A DNA stretch of 64,000 bases from Actinoplanes sp. SE50/110 (GCF_900119315.1 NZ_LT827010.1:4497001-4561000), one strand, 5' to 3'. Positions 1 to 8,781 are shown, counted from the stretch's first letter. Numbers and translations: made by a program. Notes: generated from the letters alone by a model not told the origin.

Positions 1-224
1 ACGGTCACGGAGAACACCAGATCGCCGAGGATCTCCACGACGACGTCCGGTCGATGCTCGACGCCGGGCGGTGCGGGGTGGAACGCGGCGCCGGCGACGG
101 TGCGCACCACCTCGGACGGCAGTCGTGGATCGCCCCGACCGACTCCGAAGTACATCCCGGGCCGCCGCTGGACCGCCTCCGGGAACTCCAGAACCACGAT
201 GTCCTCGGCACGGTATTCGCTCAT
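1..224 (-). CDS. GyrB-like N-terminal protein (partial, runs off left edge)
   Basis: The first 74 codons of a leftward gene are visible. The start ATG at 224 overlaps the stop of the ATP-grasp gene (ATGA), so the two are translationally coupled. Residues around 18-26 read AVQRRPGMYFG, the motif typical of the GyrB/ParE/HATPase N-terminus (xAVRKRPGMYIG), followed by a region resembling GyrB-like ATPase proteins. It is probably a short GyrB-like protein rather than gyrase itself, but the rest of the gene is outside the window and the ATP-binding motifs cannot be checked. Confidence 0.55.
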   Translation of the reverse strand, partial: MSEYRAEDIVVLEFPEAVQRRPGMYFGVGRGDPRLPSEVVRTVAGAAFHPAPPGVEHRPDVVVEILGDLVFSVT

Positions 225-1045
225 GACGCGGTCGCGAGGAGGTCGATCAGACGGGCCGGCGGCGTGGTGGCGGGGCGGTCGCTGACCTGGCCGTCGCCGA
301 TTTCGACGAGACGCCAGCGACCGTCGGCGTGGCGGGCCAGGTCGGCGGTGACGAACGGCAGAGCCAGCGTGCGCATCGCCGGCGCCAGGAAACCCGGGTC
401 GAGGTCGTCCGGCGGCAGCTCGTCCGGGGTGTCCGGGTGTGCGGTGACCAGGCGGCAGGAACCGCGCAGCCACCAGGTGCGCACCTCGGCGCCGCGGAAC
501 GGCTCGAAGCGGCGCAGCACCAGGCCGCCGGTGAACGCGTCGTCGCGCAGCTCGCGGAAGCGGGCGGCGACCCGGCGCGCGGCCTCGACGTCGGTCACGT
601 CCGGGACGTACGCCGCCTCGTGCCAGTAATGCTTCATCGACTTCGTGTAGTCGCGCAGCACCGCCGCGCCGCCACCCAGCGCCGCGCAGGCCGGGGCGAT
701 GTCAGCGTCGGTCCACACCGTCTCCGGGGTGTGCCCGGCGACCACCGCGTACCAGCCGGGCAGCTCGTGGGCCCGCTGGTAGTCGCCGGGGCTCGTGCGC
801 AGTGTCACCCCGCGCCGGCACAGCGCCGCCGCCATCGCCGCATAGTGCGGGGCGCTCAGCATCCACCCGCGATAGACAGCGTCCGCCGCGGCCGGCACCC
901 GGCTCACCGCCGCGTCCGCGTCGCCGCCCGCGGCCAGTGCGTCGTGGTCGACCACGGCGAACGCCGGCGCGGCGGCGGCCTCGGCCGCGAAGTGCCCGTC
1001 GGGTCGCCGCGGCCGCACCGGATCCCCGGGGACCAGGAGCATCAT
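221..1045 (-). CDS. ATP-grasp domain protein
   Basis: A 274-residue soluble protein starting MMLLVPGDP. The C-terminal half has ATP-grasp-like features: a basic stretch RDYTKSMKHYWHEA, the strand GLVLRRFEPF, and RWRLVEIGDGQVSD near the C-terminus, where the metal/ATP-binding Glu (VEIG.GQ) is expected. This is the pattern of actinobacterial ATP-grasp proteins of the DUF4343 type, which are presumed carboxylate-amine/thiol ligases of unknown substrate. The ATG at 1045 was chosen because sequence upstream reads as low-complexity shadow. The gene overlaps the GyrB-like gene by 4 bp downstream, so both probably share a transcript. It diverges from the efflux operon that starts at 1133. Confidence 0.7.
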   Translation of the reverse strand: MMLLVPGDPVRPRRPDGHFAAEAAAAPAFAVVDHDALAAGGDADAAVSRVPAAADAVYRGWMLSAPHYAAMAAALCRRGVTLRTSPGDYQRAHELPGWYAVVAGHTPETVWTDADIAPACAALGGGAAVLRDYTKSMKHYWHEAAYVPDVTDVEAARRVAARFRELRDDAFTGGLVLRRFEPFRGAEVRTWWLRGSCRLVTAHPDTPDELPPDDLDPGFLAPAMRTLALPFVTADLARHADGRWRLVEIGDGQVSDRPATTPPARLIDLLATAS

Positions 1046-1132
1046 CCGACCATGATGGCAGCCGGCTGCCGGGGTTGCGCCGGTCCGGTACCCTTCGCCG
1101 CGCTGTTGAATGCATTGACGACGGGGGATTCG

Positions 1133-2116
1133 GTGGTTCTTCGCAGGCATGCCCTCCTGGGCCTGGTGGTGGTCCTGGCGGCCGGAGGCTGCTCCGCCTC
1201 GCACGATACCGCCGAAACCCCCGGGCTCGCCGACCGTGGCACGGTCCTGACCACGGTCAAACCCGTCCGGCAGGATCTGGCGAACCGGCTCAGCCTGGCC
1301 GGCAAGGTGACGATCAACCCGGTCTTCGGCCTGGTCGCGCCGGTCGACGGGGAGTTGCGGTTCCCCGGCCGGACCCCGCCCCGGACGCCGGCCAAGAACC
1401 CGCTCTGGGTGGCCAGCGTGTGGCACGACGGCTACCCGCAGCACGTGGAGATCCCGGTCGGGTCGGTCTTCGCGGGCCGGCTGATGGACGACCACGCCCA
1501 GGTCACCAAGGGCATGCCGGTCATCTCGGCGACCCACTCCGGGTACGGGATCGTGGCCGACATCGACAGCGCGCAGGCCTACCGGGTGTCCGGGGCGATC
1601 AGCCGGGTGCAGGCGCAGATCAAGAACGGTCCCGGCCCGTTCACCTGTACCACCCTCGGGACCATCGCGGCGCTGCCGGCGGGCACGGTGCCGGAGCCGG
1701 TCGTCGCCGCCACCACCCCGGCCGCGCAGAACCCGTCCGCCCCGGCCGCGCCCGACCGGGGCACCGCCGGCGGCGCCACCGGCGGGTCCGAGGCGACCGG
1801 GATGCGCCTGGTCTGCGTGCCACCGGCCGGCGTCAAGCTGATCAACGGCGCCGACGTGACCATCGAGGTGGTCACCGACCGGGCGAGCAAGGTGCTCGTG
1901 CTGCCGGTCGAGGCGGTCGCCGGCGCGCAGGGCCGGGGCAAGGTCGACCTGGTCGTCGGCGACGGGCAGACGCGCAAGACGATCGACGTCACGCTGGGCA
2001 TCTCGGACGGCAAGGTGATCGAGATCAAGAAGGGGCTGACCGGCGACGAGACGGTCGCCGTGCCCGGGCCGAACCTGCCCACGGTGGCACCGACCGGCGG
2101 CGGGACCAACGGATGA
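1133..2116 (+). CDS. HlyD/MacA-like efflux lipoprotein
   Basis: A 327-residue secreted lipoprotein. The N-terminus has a hydrophobic run ending in lipobox AGGC, giving a lipidated Cys around residue 18. The centre shows the barrel-sandwich-type strands of membrane fusion proteins (VAPVDGELRF, GDETVAVPGPNLP), and a Pro/Ala-rich insertion lies near residues 190-225. In MacAB-type systems such proteins link the inner-membrane transporter to extracellular export. The start GTG1133 follows a GGGGGA ribosome site at 1123-1128; an in-frame ATG further upstream is less likely. The stop overlaps the ATPase start (ATGA), making this the first gene of a three-gene operon. Confidence 0.75.
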   Translation: MVLRRHALLGLVVVLAAGGCSASHDTAETPGLADRGTVLTTVKPVRQDLANRLSLAGKVTINPVFGLVAPVDGELRFPGRTPPRTPAKNPLWVASVWHDGYPQHVEIPVGSVFAGRLMDDHAQVTKGMPVISATHSGYGIVADIDSAQAYRVSGAISRVQAQIKNGPGPFTCTTLGTIAALPAGTVPEPVVAATTPAAQNPSAPAAPDRGTAGGATGGSEATGMRLVCVPPAGVKLINGADVTIEVVTDRASKVLVLPVEAVAGAQGRGKVDLVVGDGQTRKTIDVTLGISDGKVIEIKKGLTGDETVAVPGPNLPTVAPTGGGTNG

Positions 2117-2802
2117 CCGCGCTGATCGAACTGACCGGGATCACCAAGGTCCTCAAGGGCCAGAAGGAGCCGCGGACCATCCTGGACGGCGTCGACCTGA
2201 CCGTCCATCCCGGCGAGAGCGTGGCCATCGTCGGCCGCTCCGGCTCCGGCAAGAGCACCCTGCTCAGCGTGCTGGGCCTGTTCGACCGGCCGGACTCCGG
2301 CACCTACCTGCTCGACGGCCAGGACATCAGCCGCCTCAAAGAACGGCACGCCGCCCGGCTGCGCAGCTCCCACTACGGCTTCGTGTTTCAGCGCTTCTTC
2401 CTGCTCAAGCACCTGACCGCGGCGCAGAACGTGGCGATGGCGCTGGTCAACGGGCAGGGCTGGCAGCCCCGCCGGGAACGCCGAGCCCGGGTGATGCAGG
2501 CCCTCGAGCAGGTCGGCATCGCGCACCTGGCGAAGAACCGGCCGGCCAAGATGTCCGGCGGCGAACAGCAGCGGGTGGCGATCGCCCGGGCCCTGGTCCG
2601 CGAACCCCGGGTGCTGCTGGCCGACGAGCCGACCGGGGCGCTCGACCTGGAGACCGGCACCATCGTGATCGACGCGCTGCAGGAGGCGACCGGCCGGGGC
2701 TGCGCGCTGATCCTGGTCACCCACGACCGGGACCACGCGGCACGGATGGGACGGACCCTGGACCTGCGCAACGGCGTACTCAATGATCGGGTTTTGACGT
2801 GA
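2113..2802 (+). CDS. MacB/LolD-type ABC transporter ATP-binding protein
   Basis: A 229-residue ABC ATPase. Walker A GRSGSGKST is at residues 41-49, the Q-loop is near FVFQRFF, the signature is MSGGEQQRVAIARAL at 147-161, Walker B is VLLADEP at 167-173 and the switch His is in LVTHDRDHAARM. Length and motifs match the ATPases of macrolide-export/lipoprotein-release transporters. It overlaps both flanking operon genes by 4 bp. The signature Leu is replaced by Met, which is tolerated in the family. The substrate is unknown; the partners indicate efflux or cell-envelope function. Confidence 0.9.
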   Translation: MTALIELTGITKVLKGQKEPRTILDGVDLTVHPGESVAIVGRSGSGKSTLLSVLGLFDRPDSGTYLLDGQDISRLKERHAARLRSSHYGFVFQRFFLLKHLTAAQNVAMALVNGQGWQPRRERRARVMQALEQVGIAHLAKNRPAKMSGGEQQRVAIARALVREPRVLLADEPTGALDLETGTIVIDALQEATGRGCALILVTHDRDHAARMGRTLDLRNGVLNDRVLT

Positions 2803-4100
2803 GGCGTTTCAACGGCCGGCTGCGCTCGGCGACGATCATCGGCCTGCAGGGCATCCGCGCCCGTAAGCTGCGCACCCTGCTGTCCATGGTGAGTCTCTTC
2901 CTCGGCGTGCTGGCCGTGGTGGTGGTGCAGGCCGGCGCCGGCATCGCCGAACGCCTGCAGCTGGCCGACCTGGAGCTGCAGTCCGGCATCGACGGCACCA
3001 AGGTCATCTACGGGGTGCCGCCGGCCGCGGGCGCTGCCGAAGCGGTCGCCTCGACGGTCAAGGGGCGCACCGACGCGGTCGCCATGTTCAACGTCACCGC
3101 GATCATCGGCGAGCCCGGCGTCCGGCCGGTCAACGAGGGCGGCGGCTCCTTCGACCAGGACTACAGCGGTGGCGGCGCGGTGACCATCTGCGACACGCCG
3201 ACACACTGCTACGACCCGAACGCGGGCGCCCCCAAGGGGCAGGCGATCGAGTTGCGGATCAGCGCGCTGACCGGCGACGTGCGCACCTTCCGGCCCTATC
3301 GGCACCGCTCCGGGCGCTGGCTCGACTTCACCAGCCAGCCGATGCTCGCCCCCGGCCTGGTCCTCAACGAGGAGGCCGCCAAAGGCCTCGACCGCTACCA
3401 CGTGCCCGCCGAGATGCGAGTCAGCGGTGCCACGGCCAACATGACACCCCGGATCCTCGGCGTGATCAAGGACGGAGATTCACAACCCCATGCCTATGTA
3501 CGTCTTGACGAGCTGACCAGCTGGCTGCCGCTGGCCAGACTGTCCGACCCGAACGGCGGCAACGTCGACAGCCAGGTGCTGCTGGCCGCGGCCACCCCGG
3601 TCGAACCGGTCCTGCTCACCAAACTCAAAGCCCTCAGTGGCAACGACGTGACCGCTGAGACGATCAACTCCCGCAAGGAGATGAAGGAACAGCTCAACCT
3701 GCTCCGGATGATCTTCCTGGCGATGGCGTCCCTGGTCCTGATCATCGGCGCGGCCGGTGTCCTCAACGTCGGCCTGGCCACCGTCGGCGAACGCGTCGAG
3801 GAATTCGCCCTGCGCCGCGCCGTCGGCACACCGCGGGCCGTGCTGGCCGGCATCGTCCTCGCCGAAACCCTGCTCACCGGCCTGCTCACCGCAGCACTCG
3901 CGATCGGCTTCAGCATCGCGGCGCTCAAGGTGGGCACGATCGTCCTCGGGCCGTCCGAGCCGTTCCTGCAATCCGTGGTGTTCCCCTGGTCGGCCGGCGT
4001 CTCGGGGATCATCGCCGGCCTGGCGGCCGGCATCCTCGGCGGCTTCATCCCGGCGATCCGGGCGGCCGGCATCCCGATCGCCACGGTGATGCGCGCCTAG
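2799..4100 (+). CDS. MacB-like FtsX-domain ABC permease
   Basis: A 433-residue permease with the FtsX/MacB layout. One N-terminal membrane segment follows RARKLRTLLSMVSLFLG, a large extracytoplasmic domain spans about residues 50-290, and three C-terminal membrane segments start near residues 300, 345 and 395, with the conserved EEFALRRAVGTPRAVLAGIVLAETLLT-like stretch between them. The start is GTG2799, overlapping the ATPase stop. Together with the two upstream genes it forms a complete HlyD-like/ATPase/permease efflux unit. Two cysteines (CDTPTHC) in the extracellular loop could form a disulfide. Confidence 0.88.
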   Translation: MRRFNGRLRSATIIGLQGIRARKLRTLLSMVSLFLGVLAVVVVQAGAGIAERLQLADLELQSGIDGTKVIYGVPPAAGAAEAVASTVKGRTDAVAMFNVTAIIGEPGVRPVNEGGGSFDQDYSGGGAVTICDTPTHCYDPNAGAPKGQAIELRISALTGDVRTFRPYRHRSGRWLDFTSQPMLAPGLVLNEEAAKGLDRYHVPAEMRVSGATANMTPRILGVIKDGDSQPHAYVRLDELTSWLPLARLSDPNGGNVDSQVLLAAATPVEPVLLTKLKALSGNDVTAETINSRKEMKEQLNLLRMIFLAMASLVLIIGAAGVLNVGLATVGERVEEFALRRAVGTPRAVLAGIVLAETLLTGLLTAALAIGFSIAALKVGTIVLGPSEPFLQSVVFPWSAGVSGIIAGLAAGILGGFIPAIRAAGIPIATVMRA

Positions 4101-4151
4101 GTGTGATGTCCGGGGACATCGGTCGGGCAAGCGGGACCGTAGGGTGTCCCG

Positions 4152-4535
4152 ATGCAGCGTTTCGAGCGGCCTGCGGGCCTGCCTCCGGTCAATGGGTACA
4201 GCCATGTCGTCGCGTTCTCGGGCACCATGGTCGCCGTGTCAGGTCAGGTCCCGCTTGACGGGAACGGCCAGTTGGTCGGCCTCGACGATCCCGCGCAACA
4301 GATGCGTCAGGTGTTCCACAATCTCGGTGTCGCTCTCGCCGCGGCAGGCTCAGGCTTCGAGCGGATCGTCAAGTTGACCGTCTTCCTCACCGACATGGCC
4401 GACCTGGATGTCTTCCGGGAGGTTCGCGACGAGTACCTGGACGGGGCGGCCCTGCCGGCAAGTTCGTTGGTGCAGGTCGCGGCATTGATCAATCCCGCAT
4501 TTCGGGTGGAGATCGACGCACTCGCGCTCGCCTGA
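4152..4535 (+). CDS. RidA family protein
   Basis: A 127-residue protein of the RidA/YjgF/Rid superfamily, which deaminates reactive enamines and imines in the cytoplasm. Family hallmarks are HVVAFSGTMVAVSGQVPLD near the N-terminus, QMRQVFHNLGVALAAAGSGFERIVKLTVFLTD in the middle, and PASSLVQVAALINPAFRVEIDALA at the end. The canonical catalytic Arg of the R-[DN]-x-x-x motif in RidA proper is not obvious, so it may be one of the divergent Rid2-7 subgroups. It is monocistronic by appearance and ends 4 bp before the convergent remnant below. Confidence 0.85.
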   Translation: MQRFERPAGLPPVNGYSHVVAFSGTMVAVSGQVPLDGNGQLVGLDDPAQQMRQVFHNLGVALAAAGSGFERIVKLTVFLTDMADLDVFREVRDEYLDGAALPASSLVQVAALINPAFRVEIDALALA

Positions 4536-4539
4536 CCGA

Positions 4540-4815
4540 TCAGCAGGTCACCTCGCCACGTAACCGAGGTGCGTGGGCGAAAGGGTTCGAGGGGTCGTCG
4601 TGGCCGTCCGTGAGCAGCCCGTCCCAGTAGTCCTCTTCGGCGTTCCAGATATAGGCGATCGCGCTCGTCAAGTCGTCCATGGTGACGCGGTAGACGCCCG
4701 TCTTGGTGCCGTTCGGTAGGCGGTCGACGGCGGTGATCCGGCGGCGGGTGCCGAAGACCTCCCGCATCACCGGAGTCAAGGTTTCGGCGTCGGCGAAGTT
4801 TCGTTCCGTGGTCAC
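4540..4815 (-). pseudogene. Truncated aminoglycoside-phosphotransferase-family remnant
   Basis: A 91-residue reading frame matching only the N-terminal beta-sheet lobe of APH-family kinases: RITAVDRLPNGTKTGVYRVTMDD, then AIAYIWNAEEDYWDG and DDPSNPFAHA. In intact homologues this stretch leads into a full kinase of about 300 residues. Here the frame ends eight residues later at PRLRGEVTC. No catalytic HxD or DFG-like region exists in any frame nearby, so this is most likely a gene cut by a deletion whose right end abuts ridA. It could still be expressed as a short protein. Confidence 0.6.
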
Positions 4816-5019
4816 TTCCGGTCCTTCCTGCAGCGCCCGCGTCGCCCCTGCGCCACCTGCTCGACAACGTCGACGATCAGTGGGAGGCGGGGAGACGTCG
4901 GGAGATTCGACCGAAGTCGAGCGGAGTCATGTCGAGGATCACCAGGCGGGGGCACAAGGATGGGGGCCCTTCCGATCACCGCTTGTTTGATTTTCCAGCG
5001 GCTGGGGCACCTCGCGGCG

Positions 5020-5712
5020 ATGCCCGATACCGTCAAAGCCCGCCGCGGGGAAGCGCGGCTGCCGTCCGCCGCGGTGGTCGTGGTGGCGATCGCCCTCTAC
5101 GCGCTGCTGCCGGAGCAGCTGATCATCGGGCCGCGCCTGGTGATCCCGGCCCTCGAAGTGATGCTGCTGATCGCGTTGCTGGTGGTCAATCCGTACCGGA
5201 TGACCCGGGACAGTCCGTGGGAGCGGGTCGCCGCGCTGACCCTGGTCGCGCTGATCGCGGTGGCCAACGCGGTCGCCCTGGTGCTGCTGCTGCGCCAGCT
5301 GGTCACCACCGACGACTCGCAGTCGGTGGAGTTGCTGATCGCCGCCGGGCAGGTGTGGCTGACCAATGTGATCGTCTACGGGCTCGCGTTCTGGGAGCTG
5401 GACCGCGGCGGACCGGTCGCGCGGACCCACGTCGCGCGTGACCGGCTGCCCCGGGCCGACTTCCGGTTCCCGCAGGACGAGGACCATGACACGATCGACG
5501 AGGTGCAGGCGGGTTCCAGCAAGGTCAGCGACTGGGTGCCGGCCATCGTCGATTACCTGTACGTGTCGTTGAGCAACTCGTCGGCGTTCAGCCCGACCGA
5601 CACCATGCCGCTGTCCACCCGGGCGAAGATCCTGATGGGCATCGAGTCGACGTCCGCTCTGGTCATCTCGGTGCTGGTGATCGCCAAGGGGGTCGGCGGC
5701 CTCGGCCACTGA
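5020..5712 (+). CDS. Integral membrane protein, DUF1345-like
   Basis: A 230-residue protein with about six predicted membrane segments (residues about 18-34, 45-60, 72-92, 104-122 and two near the C-terminus). The C-terminal part (DYLYVSLSNSSAFSPTDTMPLSTRAKILMGIES, then a last helix) resembles the two-helix pore-like ending of DUF1345 proteins and ion-channel-like families. ATG5020 is preferred because it begins a typical charged N-terminus (MPDTVKARRGE); an in-frame ATG at 4960 would add 20 residues. The function is unknown. It stands alone and is convergent with the next gene. Confidence 0.6.
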   Translation: MPDTVKARRGEARLPSAAVVVVAIALYALLPEQLIIGPRLVIPALEVMLLIALLVVNPYRMTRDSPWERVAALTLVALIAVANAVALVLLLRQLVTTDDSQSVELLIAAGQVWLTNVIVYGLAFWELDRGGPVARTHVARDRLPRADFRFPQDEDHDTIDEVQAGSSKVSDWVPAIVDYLYVSLSNSSAFSPTDTMPLSTRAKILMGIESTSALVISVLVIAKGVGGLGH

Positions 5713-5780
5713 GTAGCAGGGCCCGCTGCCATCGGCGGGACCGACCAGGTCGCTGTCGACCGCCCGGAATTCACCGGGCA

Positions 5781-6269
5781 CTACCGGTCGGGATCCTCGA
5801 CGGATCCGGCCCCCAGCGCGGCCGCCAGCCGCGGCACCGCTTCCTCGGCGAACGTCAGATCGTCCTCGACCACGGCCCGGATCCGGGCCGCGTCACCCCG
5901 CCCGCCGGCGAAGTCCAGGAGGTAGCGCACCGCGGCCTCCTGGACCGCCGGGTCGACCGGGTAGTCGTAGTCCGCGGCGCACGCCGGGTTGAGCACGAAC
6001 TGGATCTCCGGCAGGCTCGGGGCGGCACACTGGACGATCGCGAAGTCGCTGTCCACGACGTAGGCGGCCAGGAACGGCGCGCCGGTCTGCTCGGCGACGG
6101 CACGGACCCCGGCCGGCAGGAACGACTTCCCGTCGTACACCCGGGCGAACCGCCAGCCGTGCTCCCCGGTCCAGGCGGCGTCCAGCGTGCCGCCGAGCGC
6201 GACGACGGCGGGCAACGTCTCGAGGTCCACATCCGCCCGGATGAGCATCACCGTCCCGAAGAAACCCAT
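5781..6269 (-). CDS. Hypothetical protein, 162 aa
   Basis: A soluble 162-residue protein with good actinomycete coding character (GTV/LIRADVD start, no low-complexity bias). I do not recognise a catalytic motif. It starts MGFFGTVMLIRADVDLE, contains an internal FLAAYVVDSDFAIVQ strand pattern, and ends in a helical acidic tail. This layout is common among small actinobacterial proteins of unknown function found near immunity-like or regulatory genes. It is monocistronic, with its 3' end facing the membrane protein gene. Confidence 0.6.
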   Translation of the reverse strand: MGFFGTVMLIRADVDLETLPAVVALGGTLDAAWTGEHGWRFARVYDGKSFLPAGVRAVAEQTGAPFLAAYVVDSDFAIVQCAAPSLPEIQFVLNPACAADYDYPVDPAVQEAAVRYLLDFAGGRGDAARIRAVVEDDLTFAEEAVPRLAAALGAGSVEDPDR

Positions 6270-6350
6270 CGGCGCACTCTAGCGCCTTGACCACGCGCGT
6301 TTGGGGTGTCGGCACAGATGCTGCCGGACGGCGACGGCCGGCGTGCGCGC

Positions 6351-6860
6351 TCAGGGAATGCGACCTTGGCACATCCTCAGCGCCCGGGTGCGGAAGTCGT
6401 CCGGGAGAGGCAGTTCGTCGACGAACGCCGGCCAATCGTCACCCAGCCGATCGGCGTAGACCGCGGCGTCGGCGACCAGCCGGGCGCACCGGTCGCGCAG
6501 TCGTTCGTCCGGATCGATCTCGACCATGCCGTGGCGCTGAGCGATCTGGTCGTCGCGGGCATGGGCGCACAGCACGCTGAGCAGAGTTCCCGTGCCCGGT
6601 TCCGGATCGAGGAAATAGAGGAGAAACGGGACGTCGTCACAGAGTTTGCGGTAGAACGTCCGGACCCGCTCGTCCAGGAATATCGGCAGGTCCTCCCGCT
6701 CGAGGTCGGGGAAGATGAATACCGTACATCCGGCCCAGTCGGCCGTCGCGAGCGACGCGCTCCGGAAGTGCCAGGCGAGCCTACTCGGATCGTGGGCAGT
6801 ATCGGGATCGACCTCCACGTACACCTGCCTACGGTCGTATGTCGGCAGACGGCTGCCCAT
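6351..6860 (-). CDS. Hypothetical protein, last gene of HExxH operon
   Basis: A 169-residue soluble protein, third gene of a leftward operon (8539 to 6351). Its start overlaps the preceding small gene by 32 bp, which indicates co-translation. The N-terminus DRRQVYVEVDPDTAHDPSRLAWHFRSA and the patterned strands TVFIFPDLE and PFLLYFLDPEPG suggest an alpha/beta domain. No known motif was recognised. Its tight coupling to the metalloprotease-like gene suggests a common process, possibly a conflict or signalling system. Confidence 0.6.
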   Translation of the reverse strand: MGSRLPTYDRRQVYVEVDPDTAHDPSRLAWHFRSASLATADWAGCTVFIFPDLEREDLPIFLDERVRTFYRKLCDDVPFLLYFLDPEPGTGTLLSVLCAHARDDQIAQRHGMVEIDPDERLRDRCARLVADAAVYADRLGDDWPAFVDELPLPDDFRTRALRMCQGRIP

Positions 6861-7182
6861 CGCGCGCCTCCCCGATCAGCTCGTCGACGCTGACTACGCG
6901 GTCGCCCCTCTGGTCGCGAAGAGTCAATGTCAGATCGGCGGCGTACCTGGTCGCCTCGATCCGCTCCAGGTGTTCGTAGCGTCGGTTGATGATGTCGCGG
7001 ACGGCGAGGATGATCTCCTTGCCGCCGAGTGCCACGATGAGAGCAATCAGAATCGGTTCGTTGAGGGTGCCCACCGTCCGGTCGTACCGGGGCTCGAGCT
7101 CTGCCGCGGCGCCGATCCGGTCGTCGATCTCCCGTCGCAGAATGTGGAGTGTCTGCGGGTCACCCTCGATGAGAAGTTCCAT
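6829..7182 (-). CDS. Small membrane-helix protein resembling EACC1 components
   Basis: A 117-residue protein with a short N-terminal beta/alpha part (MELLIEGDPQTLHILRREI), one hydrophobic helix (EPILIALIVALGGKEIILAV, residues about 42-61) and a C-terminal strand-rich tail (ADLTLTLRDQRGDRVVSVDELI). This beta-alpha / hydrophobic helix / beta layout is similar to 'effector-associated constant component' proteins of actinobacterial conflict systems. That resemblance is by layout only and is not verified. It sits 4 bp after the HExxH gene and overlaps the next gene. Confidence 0.55.
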   Translation of the reverse strand: MELLIEGDPQTLHILRREIDDRIGAAAELEPRYDRTVGTLNEPILIALIVALGGKEIILAVRDIINRRYEHLERIEATRYAADLTLTLRDQRGDRVVSVDELIGEARDGQPSADIRP

Positions 7183-7186
7183 GCGC

Positions 7187-8539
7187 TCATCCTTCCTGGA
7201 CGGGTTCCAAGGTGGCGCCGTCTGACGAGACGGTCATGCCGGTCAGCATGCGGAACAGATCTGGGAAGCCGCAGTCCTCCGGTTCACGCGGCACCGGGAA
7301 GTACCCTTCACACAGATCGGTGCCGTGGACACGGCAGGTCTGGTGCGGACAGACGCGAAGCGCACTGCGACCCCCCACCTGCACGTCGAACATCAATTTC
7401 TGCTGGAGCATCGTCGGGTACACATCAGCGAACGTGAACTCCGCACCCGCCACCGGGTGCAGCTGGGCGAAGGAGCGGTGGAGACTGATTGCCAACCGTG
7501 CCGGATCGGCGAGTTCGAAGACAGTCGCCGGCGGCAACAACGAGGTGGCGCACTCGTCGGCACCCCCGTTCGGCGCGATGTGCTCCCAGGGGCGGCGCAG
7601 CACTTTCTCGACACTGGCGTCGGAGACATTGCGGCGCGCGAGGTGGTTGATCGGCAGGAAGCTGCCGGCGTCAACCGCCCGGCGCATCTGCTGACTGGTG
7701 ATCAGCGCCGCGTCGACATCCGCGTGACGAGTCCAGCCGACCGCCTCGTCGGCAGCCGGCGACAGAAGGCGGTCGACGGACATGGCCATGAGGAATTCCC
7801 AGAAATCCTCGTTCTCCTCGTCGATGTGTTTGTCGCCTTCGTGCAGAGAGGACCCCACCATGATGGCCAAAGCGGTGAGCGGGTCGGTGGTGCGGTAAGC
7901 GACGCGTGCGGCGATGGGAATGAGCGCGTACGCCGTATCGATCGGCAGGTATCGACGCAGGAAGGAGAAGACCGCCGAGTAACTGCAGCGTTCGTTCACC
8001 CACCGCTGGTAGTCGGTTCCGCTTCCCCAGCCGCCGCGCTCCACACGGTATTGGAAAATGCTCGCATCCTCCTCCAGGAGGTCGTTGTCGACGAGCACGC
8101 CCCGCTCGAATTTGTCGAAACTCGCCGGCACGACCTGAACACTGCGTCCGCGTATCTCGATCCGCGCCGGAGCAGTCTCCACCTGTCGTGCACGGCGTAT
8201 GTCGGCGTCCCACTGGATCCCTATGGGCAGCGGATAGCGCCCGGGATGCGCGGCGAGATAATTCCATGTCGTCCGGACCATCCGCCATTCGCGTGAGGCT
8301 CGTAGATACAGCATCGGGTACGCGGCCGCCTGGAGGACATGCGCCCACTCGTGCACAAACGTGCCCGGCATGTTCAGCCTCGTCTGGGTCATCAGGTCGC
8401 CGACGAGTGCCTGCGGTTGCCCCGTTGAGCCGATCGGGTAGCGGTCCAGCAGGACCCACAGTGCCGGATCGGTCTCCGGACGTACGGCGATCGTGACGGC
8501 GCCCAGCACGGGGTCGGTTCGCGAACGGCGATGCGCCAT
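7187..8539 (-). CDS. HExxH-containing putative metalloprotease
   Basis: A 450-residue cytoplasmic protein with no signal peptide. FVHEWAHVLQ at residues 61-70 supplies a zinc-protease-type HExxH (His63, Glu64, His67). A candidate third ligand lies in the acidic segment around HIDEENEDFWEF. The C-terminus holds a Cys/His group (CPHQTCRVHGTDLC) that could bind a second metal. I cannot assign a peptidase family. It is the first gene of a three-gene operon with a small membrane-helix protein and a hypothetical protein. An AT-richer region (8540-8640) upstream probably carries the promoter. Confidence 0.65.
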   Translation of the reverse strand: MAHRRSRTDPVLGAVTIAVRPETDPALWVLLDRYPIGSTGQPQALVGDLMTQTRLNMPGTFVHEWAHVLQAAAYPMLYLRASREWRMVRTTWNYLAAHPGRYPLPIGIQWDADIRRARQVETAPARIEIRGRSVQVVPASFDKFERGVLVDNDLLEEDASIFQYRVERGGWGSGTDYQRWVNERCSYSAVFSFLRRYLPIDTAYALIPIAARVAYRTTDPLTALAIMVGSSLHEGDKHIDEENEDFWEFLMAMSVDRLLSPAADEAVGWTRHADVDAALITSQQMRRAVDAGSFLPINHLARRNVSDASVEKVLRRPWEHIAPNGGADECATSLLPPATVFELADPARLAISLHRSFAQLHPVAGAEFTFADVYPTMLQQKLMFDVQVGGRSALRVCPHQTCRVHGTDLCEGYFPVPREPEDCGFPDLFRMLTGMTVSSDGATLEPVQEG

Positions 8540-8781
8540 AGTGCCGAGAGTGCCAGCACTACTTGTTAAATATTACCGTAACGCCAGAATTAGGTGTAAA
8601 AGTGCTGTTCGGCCGTCGGGTGGCGTGCGTTGGGTTGCGCCGGCGCAGGTAGGTATGCAGCCTCGGCCGGAAATGTCGGTGGTCACGGCACCAGCTGTAC
8701 GGAGGGTAGGCGGGGTGCCGGGCGTCACCTTAGGATGCGGTGGCGTGTTTCGGCCTCACTGACCGGTTTCGAGGAGTTGTC

